From: Apostichopus japonicus
Lineage: Eukaryota; Echinodermata; Holothuroidea; Aspidochirotida; Stichopodidae
Length of the DNA stretch: 64,000 nt
Assembly (NCBI RefSeq): GCF_037975245.1
Contig: NC_092570.1
Location: 13,909,001 to 13,973,000 of the forward strand
Direction of reading: 5' to 3'
In this document: positions 57,794-64,000 of the stretch, in pieces
How the letters are laid out: each line of letters begins with the position of its first letter
How positions within the stretch are numbered: position 1 is the first letter of the stretch
The notes under the pieces: model-generated
What the model was told of the DNA's origin: nothing
Seen by the model: only the letters and a program-made list of their open reading frames with translations
The model's database searches: none
Position numbers and translations under genes: made by a program

Positions 57794-59188
57794 TTAAGCC
57801 TTCTCTGCTCGAGACACGTGATTGATGACGTCATTTGAAAGTAAATCAATGGCAGGTTCCTCAACCAAATTTTCGCTCGGCAAGTTCATCGGTGACGATT
57901 GACCGTACTTTCGTTTCGTTGATGCTTCACGGTTATTATACGTAGCGGACGAATGCGAGAACTGATAGCCAACCACCTCGGTATCGTTAGTTTTGCGACC
58001 ACAAATGTGTCGATAGAAGATAGCTTTAAACCCTTGCTGAAATTGTCTATATTTCCATGCATAAATAAATGGGTTGACAGACATGTTCATGTAAGCTAGC
58101 ACAAGCGTAAAATCGTGCCACGTAGTACCTAGTTGTGCTTTTCCAATACTAAAGAGGAAAAAGGTCATGTGATTCGGCAACCAACAGAGGCCAAACATGA
58201 CAAAAACTGCTAATAACGTAAATGTTAAGTTGCGTCGTAGTCTTTGTGAAGAGTTGATTTGCTTTTGTCCTGTCCTTCCTTGGGAAGATGACGCCTGCGC
58301 AGATGAGCTATTCGTGCTGGCTTCCATTGGCTGTTCTGACGTCACAATAATAGGGGCGTTGCTGTCACCCTGACCAGACGGATGTTTACTAGAGGAACTG
58401 ACCAATGAGATTGGTTTCTGTGGTACAGCTAAACTTGCCATCTGGCCTTCTGTCTTTGTCTTCGTTTGATTCTGCGAGAGATGACCTGTGCCGTGAACGC
58501 GCCTCTGTTGATGACGTAAGGCGGCCATAATGCATATGTATAACACCGACATTAATACAAAAGGAACGAAAAATTCCCAAACGATAATCACAAATCCCAT
58601 GATGAAGGCCGAACGGCGCTCGAGATGCTTCATACAGATTCCATTCTCATTGTAATCGAAGAAAATTGGATAATAAAAGTGAACGAACGGCGCCACGATC
58701 CAACAGAATAAAATCATATAAAGCGCGCTTTTGCGCTTGATGCGTGCGTTGTAATATAATGGCAGAGCCACGGCTATAAACCGTTCCAGACAAAGCATCA
58801 CAAGATTATAGGTCGAAACTACGAATAACATCCATAAGAGAGTACTTGAAAACCAAAACCGGCAGAGAAATTCACCCCAGGGACCGACTTCCGGTATCGC
58901 GATACCACTAAACGTATATAACAAGATAAGTTGAATCGAGGTGCATAGATCAACAAAGGCTTGGTTTAAAATCAAGAAATTGGTAGTGGTTGGCTTTTTC
59001 CGTAAGGCAGACGATATGACGATACATACCAAAGCGTTGCCAAACGTTCCAACAATACCGATCAAAACAAAAAGGACCCTCAACACAGATTGTTTGATGT
59101 CAGCCACAGGAGGAGTTGTGACCACATTGATAGATAAATAAGTACTATGCACCCCTTCTGGGTAACTGGTAGAAACGTCGACATTCAT
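57794..59188 (-). CDS. Class A (rhodopsin-like) GPCR, intronless coding region
   Basis: 464 residues. Landmarks: GN in TM1 (N51), D80 in TM2, the TM3 cysteine C109 and ERF (E135-R136) in place of DRY, W163 in TM4, C185 in the second outer loop, P209 in TM5, CWLP (335-338) in TM6, NPFIY (372-376) in TM7, and a membrane-proximal cysteine at 396. The third inner loop (about 226-318) is long and rich in Ser/Gln. It acts at the plasma membrane through G proteins. The pattern suits a peptide-receptor-like orphan; many such lineage-expanded receptors are known in echinoderms. Ligand unknown. The ATG at 59188 is the first in the frame; a good acceptor (TTTCTTTTTCAG near 59323) suggests a 5'UTR intron. 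No neighbour gene within the window on either side. Confidence 0.94.
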   Translation of the reverse strand: MNVDVSTSYPEGVHSTYLSINVVTTPPVADIKQSVLRVLFVLIGIVGTFGNALVCIVISSALRKKPTTTNFLILNQAFVDLCTSIQLILLYTFSGIAIPEVGPWGEFLCRFWFSSTLLWMLFVVSTYNLVMLCLERFIAVALPLYYNARIKRKSALYMILFCWIVAPFVHFYYPIFFDYNENGICMKHLERRSAFIMGFVIIVWEFFVPFVLMSVLYICIMAALRHQQRRVHGTGHLSQNQTKTKTEGQMASLAVPQKPISLVSSSSKHPSGQGDSNAPIIVTSEQPMEASTNSSSAQASSSQGRTGQKQINSSQRLRRNLTFTLLAVFVMFGLCWLPNHMTFFLFSIGKAQLGTTWHDFTLVLAYMNMSVNPFIYAWKYRQFQQGFKAIFYRHICGRKTNDTEVVGYQFSHSSATYNNREASTKRKYGQSSPMNLPSENLVEEPAIDLLSNDVINHVSRAEKA

Positions 59189-61020
59189 TGTTTTAAAATG
59201 TTATTGTTTTGTTTTTCCTGTTGAGATCATCAAGACACCCTCGGTCCAGAAAAGTGCCTTTTCGTGGTCCGGTTCTTCTCTTTCTCTTTTAACATCAAAT
59301 AAGGAACACCTTTTTTATTAAACTGAAAAAGAAAGAAAGATAATAAAAATTGAATTAGTTTAGTTATCTGAAAACCAAGGAAGGTCTAAAAATAATATAT
59401 ATAATATATAGGTATATTAATAATATGATAAAACATGCAACGTTTAGAAATGACATTTTCAAAGGAATTAACACTTTAAGGAAAATTTAAAAAAATAATT
59501 GACATCGATAAAAATGAAGAACATAAAATAGGCTATATGAATATATTATAATATATATCTTTTTTTATTTAAATATACTTGCTTCAGCTTCGTCTCATAA
59601 TGAACCTCAAGAAAACCTGCTTGTTTGCCTCGATCCGAAAACACTGAAGTAATACATTTCAAAGTAAAAGGGCTCAGCTATATATTCCTCTCCAAGCGTG
59701 AACATCTCATGTTATCTCTTTCGTTATACGAAGACAAGAAACCCTTCCTGATTTCCATGGATTTAAACTGATCCCTTTTCTTGTGATTCTCCAACACACA
59801 CTGAGCAGACTATATATCTGCAGTGTTATGGTGATATTATGCACAACCCAATTATCGATGTGTTGGTCTATACCCGTATTCTGACGTATAACGCATGTAT
59901 ACGGAGTAGATTTGGCGCGTGCTACCGCAACGAAACGTTTACTAGTACATACATGTGGAAATGTAAGACTGGTTACAATCACCAGAATGAATCTATCGGC
60001 TTCCGTAACTTGCGTTTCCCTCGAATTTTCTTTCTTTCTTTCTTCATTCTTCTTCTTCTTTTTTTTTATTTCTATCTCTGACTACCGATAAAGGTACCCA
60101 CGATCTTCGTTCGAATCAAATTTACATATTTTGGACAATCTGCTGAATTTAAATGAATTTCACTCACGTTGCACATGTGATAGACGAATCGTCAACAAAA
60201 AAGCAAATCTTTTTAATATCCTCCCCTGACAGACTGATGAGATTTCTCTCAAGAAAACCCTTCAGTTAGAACACCCCCCCCCCCCTCAAAAAAAGAACTC
60301 AATAAAAAGCAGACAGCAAAGAGAGAGGGAGACGAAAGAAGAGAAGGAAAGAGAAAGAAACCTTTTAACATGACTTTGATGCTAATTACAGCAATGATAT
60401 GGATCTCTTTCTATAGTACGGTTATAGCGTGTATAGTATATAGATAGGAGAGAAGCCTACTTGTAACCACGGTGTTCCGTGAAAGACGGCTGTTTTATCG
60501 CACTAATGTCAGTATTTGCTGCAAGAGGGTAGCGTAAGGGTGTACTGTCTTACTTGGATGTTGTTTATATAATACAAAAGACAATTTCGTCGTCTAGATA
60601 ATGGATGACAGCCTATTTGCCAATCTATCTTTCTTATCTCGTTCTGGGACAAAAAGAGAGAGCGTACACTCGCCACTTCAATAATCTATTCGACGTATCT
60701 TTCCTGCCTGTCTTTCTCTATCTCTCTATTACTCTCCCTTTTCCGTCTATATTCTTTTCTGGTTCTGCATTTTCTTCCATTTTTTATTGAGGCCGTGCGC
60801 TAAGGTTGGAAACCTCAATGTATGCTGGATATTGCAGTTTGAACTTTAAAATCAACTATGGTGGAATTCATTTACACATTATTATTATTTTTTCTTGGCT
60901 GTTTCTATTTAGAGGCTAATTATTTGAAGTTCAGAACCCTTGTCAATATAATGAACCAATTATTATTTAATATTTTATTTGAGTGAAAGATCACTCAATG
61001 AAAGGAATGTATTACATACG

Positions 61021-61066
<46 letters not shown>

Positions 61067-62361
61067 TATACATATACATAAACATATGTCCCCCTTCCCT
61101 CCCCTCACATCACCCTTCCCGTCGCGCTCCGCCTTGTCTTTCCACCGCTTCGAATTGTGGTGGAAAGCCTGCATTTCCCGCGGCAGTCACCTGATTAGAT
61201 TTTCATTTTGTGATGCTCCCGAGTGCCTTGGAACCTAAAAGTTAATTCGCTCTCACGCATGTTTCCTATCACACCGTTACAAATATAGCTTAATTTCCAT
61301 CGTCGACCGATATAAAGTCAGATTTGAATGTATTGAAATTTAACACGGCGGAATCGCAGAGGCCTATATATGGTCGAATGGATCAAAGAAACAACAAAAA
61401 TGTGGAGGGGGGGGGGATTGAAAATATAGAATTTCTAAGCAATCTCAGTAATTCTCAGAAATCAATCAGACAAGTGTTGTTTTACATTTATTTAATTGCA
61501 CCACAATTCCATTTGAGTAATTTCTTGATATAAATAGCTTACCAACGGAGAGAGCAAACCTTTCTGTGACCATAATCATTAGTCACACAATTTGCCAGTT
61601 TTCCTTCATGTATACTGACTACAGGTTCTAGCTAACTCCGTCGTTCGTATACATAAAATAAATGAACCTCAAATGTTAAAAGGGTAATTTCTCGGATAGA
61701 AAAAAGGGTTATAAAGATACAATATTGATTGATGGTATCTTTACAAATATAATTTTTTTCGCCTAAAGTAATCCCTTAAAAGAAGAATTTCCGGAATCGA
61801 ATACCAAGAGAATAACTGCATGCATGGCAGTTTGGTATATTACAATCACTTTAATTTGGACATGGAGGTGTTAGAGATAGAGAAACAACGCCTCCAGTTA
61901 TGCTCCCCCCCCCCTCCCACCCTCCCCTCCCCCACCTCTCATTCGATATCGACAGTTGGTTTAACTTAATGTCTTGTTACTTTTAAGTCGTGTGATTGAC
62001 AGTCCCATTCACGACCCCTTGAAAATAAGCATCGGTTCCCCCCCCCCAAGGGACCCTGGAGTACGCACGATCTAGGAAATCTTCAGACAATGACACGCGG
62101 TATAAAAAAACAAATGACTTTGAATTGACTTGCTTAGTCGACGACCTTTTAATGCCCGACCTAAAAAGACACATTAGCTGTATCATAATTAGCAGCGTTG
62201 TACGAGTCTGTGGGTCAATCTTTAACCAGTACAATGAATATGTCTGTAACTATTCTAATTTGTTGTTGTTGAACAATTTCCTTCAAATTCTTTCGCGCCT
62301 TTTTAAATAGTCATATGAGTTTGTTTTTTATCAAAAGTCTTCCTGAGATGTCACCAATGCG
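59189..62361. other. Non-coding, 5' side of the GPCR gene
   Basis: A possible 5'UTR splice acceptor on the minus strand near 59323. Purine-rich tract 60297-60362, poly-C runs at 60273 and 61903. No further gene. Confidence 0.55.
61023..61080. repeat. TA microsatellite
   Basis: TA tract with CATATA at the end. Confidence 0.93.
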
Positions 62362-62658
62362 CAGGCGCGCAGCGAGGAATTTGCCAAAGGAGGGGCAAAC
62401 CTGTAGGCAAACTATCAGAGCCGTAGATTCGGCTTCAGAAACTAAGCGTAGCGCCACCATGTTTTGGCGCTACGCGTACAGGAAAAAATTGGCTGAAAAT
62501 GCCTCCCAGATCGCTGGAAATGGCACTTCCCATGCCTTGTAAGTTGCATCTAAGCTTGAAATCACTAGCGATATCATAAAAACATACAAAATAAATATGC
62601 TCGAGGGGGGGGGGGGGCCGGACGCCCCGTTCGCCCTCCCCCCTTGGCTACGCGCTTG
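62362..62658. mobile_element. hAT-like MITE (297 bp), relative of the 23.2 kb element
   Basis: Flanks CCAATGCG (62354-62361) and CTAATGCG (62659-62666) form an 8-bp duplication with one mismatch. Termini are CAGGCGCGCAGCGAGG and the reverse complement of CAAGCGCGTAGCCAAGG. The interior is an inverted relative of 23700-23955, with an 11-bp perfect stem GCGTAGCGCCA/TGGCGCTACGC. Confidence 0.83.
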
Positions 62659-62666
62659 CTAATGCG

Positions 62667-63186
62667 GCACTTCATAGCACCATCTTGTAAATATATATTG
62701 TAAAAGTTACCATGATGGCTGGAGGACAATAATAGTTACATATATATAGAGGCCCCTGTTAGAGCTCAAGAGAGCAGACGACGAGAGAGTTCTAAACTTT
62801 ATTGTTATCCCGTTTTTCATTGCTATTGTATCTTAATACCAAAGTTTACAGGCGGAAATAACTGCAAATACGTCATAGTGTCTCCATCTCATACATCTCC
62901 AAATTAGGTTGACGAATAAAGCACCAAAAAAATGTTCAAATGGACCTGGACAAACAGTATTGAATTTGGATAGAGAATTCAAAACTATCCAAACCAGTTA
63001 AACAGAGCCCTGTTTTTTTTTTAAATTCCTTTTATTTCTTTATAACATTTGAAAGTTTGACACATTTTCTTTGTCTAAATGTAATGAAACCACTGTGTCA
63101 AGTTTCTAGTTTGATTAGCCTGATTGGCGGAAACATAACGAGAAATTCGTCTTGTCATTTGATCATATATAGAACACTCGTGTAAT

Positions 63187-63189
<3 letters not shown>
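62667..63189. other. Non-coding
   Basis: I see nothing recognisable here. Confidence 0.55.
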
Positions 63190-63270
<81 letters not shown>

Positions 63271-63278
63271 ATATATAG
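63190..63278. repeat. TA microsatellite
   Basis: TA tract shortly before the second hAT-like copy. Confidence 0.95.
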
Positions 63279-63322
63279 TTCGCTATTTCAGTCGTCATAA
63301 CAACCAGTAAATATATATATAT

Positions 63323-64000
63323 CAGGTGCGTATCCAGGGGGGGCGTTGGGGGCGCGCGCCCCCCGGGTAAGGAAAAGAGGAGAGAAAAAAAGAGAAGAAA
63401 AAAGGGAAAAGGAGGGGGAAAAAAAGAAAAGGAGGAGAGAAAGGAAGGGAAAAGAAAAAGAAAAAAGAGAGAAAAAGAAGAAAAGGAGGGAGTAGAAGAT
63501 AGCCAAGACCTCGGGAAGAGAAAGAGGAACAGTCATAGTTAAAGCGCTGATCCCAATTATATACACAGGGTAGCCAGTGACAGATCAAGGATTACGGAGG
63601 GGGTGTGCGCCTCACCCTACCTATTACACCGACAACTCCATTTTTGACGTTTCCATTTTTCCTCTCTCACTAATGTATCTATATAAATACTATATATGGT
63701 CTATCATAACGCGTGTGTGTGTATGGACGCCTTAACAATTGTAGAATTGTGCTATATGGACCCAACTGTGGCTGGTCTTGAACTCGACCGAGTCGTCGGG
63801 GAACATGACGCATTTCGGGAAGGGGGCGACCGCCCCCCCCCCCCCCCGAGCAAATTTTCTCTACGACATCGCTAGTAATTTCAAAATAGACAATGCTTAG
63901 ATGCAACTTACAAGGCCTGGGAAGTGTCATTTCCAGCGATCTGGGAGGCATTTTCGGCCAAAATTTTTCTTGTACGCTTCGCGCCAACTCATGGTGGCGC
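63323..64000. mobile_element. Second copy of the satellite-inserted hAT-like element, cut by window end
   Basis: From CAGGTGCGTATCCAGG onward it is nearly identical to 23217-23895, including the GA-rich tract, the GGAACAGTCATAG segment and the start of the GCGCCAAC hairpin. Its left flank is a TA tract. The right end is beyond the window. Confidence 0.92.

Noticed and set aside
60231..60262. CTGATGA...GAAAA resembling a hammerhead
   Set aside because: Stem II cannot close correctly before GAAA, no cleavage triplet or stem I partner is in place.

Overview
This is a eukaryotic, AT-rich, intron-containing animal genome window. Gene structure (GT-AG introns, a ribosomal protein gene with five exons), a dynein regulatory complex gene, a class A GPCR and an MFSD6-type transporter fit a metazoan. 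Divergent IQCG/RPL35A, Penelope-like and hAT-like elements and long TA microsatellites make a marine deuterostome, most plausibly an echinoderm, my best guess. The species cannot be fixed from the sequence.

Genes. (1) 12704-17880, minus: an MFSD6-like transporter in three coding exons, about 458 residues, with a 3.6 kb intron carrying a foldback palindrome and a hAT-like MITE. (2) 27584-35693, minus: IQCG (DRC9), eight coding exons, 394 residues, with a probable non-coding first exon near 37.65-37.7 kb. (3) 37729-41693, plus: RPL35A (eL33), 116 residues, with a probable pyrimidine-start (TOP) non-coding first exon. IQCG and RPL35A are head to head, with promoters probably within about 100 bp. 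(4) 57794-59188, minus: a single-exon class A GPCR of 464 residues. All other sizeable open frames are noise, repeats or transposon remnants.

Mobile and repeated DNA. 19.2-21.35 kb (minus) is a broken Penelope-like retroelement: reverse transcriptase with an RDD-type catalytic motif, then a GIY-YIG endonuclease. Each of its two internal frameshifts falls in an A homopolymer. Downstream on the same strand lie two hammerhead ribozyme motifs, one with an intact consensus core; a third relative sits at 56.65 kb. At 23.06-26.23 kb is a 112-bp satellite with a 224-bp higher-order period, interrupted by a 1.93 kb mosaic hAT-like element that itself carries a nested element with a perfect 8-bp duplication. 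A second copy of the element starts at 63.32 kb and runs off the window. Further hAT-like elements are at 14.25, 55.87 and 62.36 kb; TTAA-bounded MITEs are at 0.57, 42.71 and 53.39 kb. Non-LTR retrotransposon pieces are at 28.17-29.18 kb (inside IQCG) and 46.61 kb (12-bp duplication). Two tRNA-like units lie at 43.39 kb (degenerate) and 48.69 kb (well formed, with a T6 terminator). Long TA tracts occur about every 5 kb.

Functionally the genes are unrelated (membrane transport, ciliary motility, translation, signalling). The only gene pair with a visible regulatory link is IQCG/RPL35A. The richest unexplained material is the hammerhead/Penelope region, the satellite-plus-hAT mosaic, and the TTAA element family.
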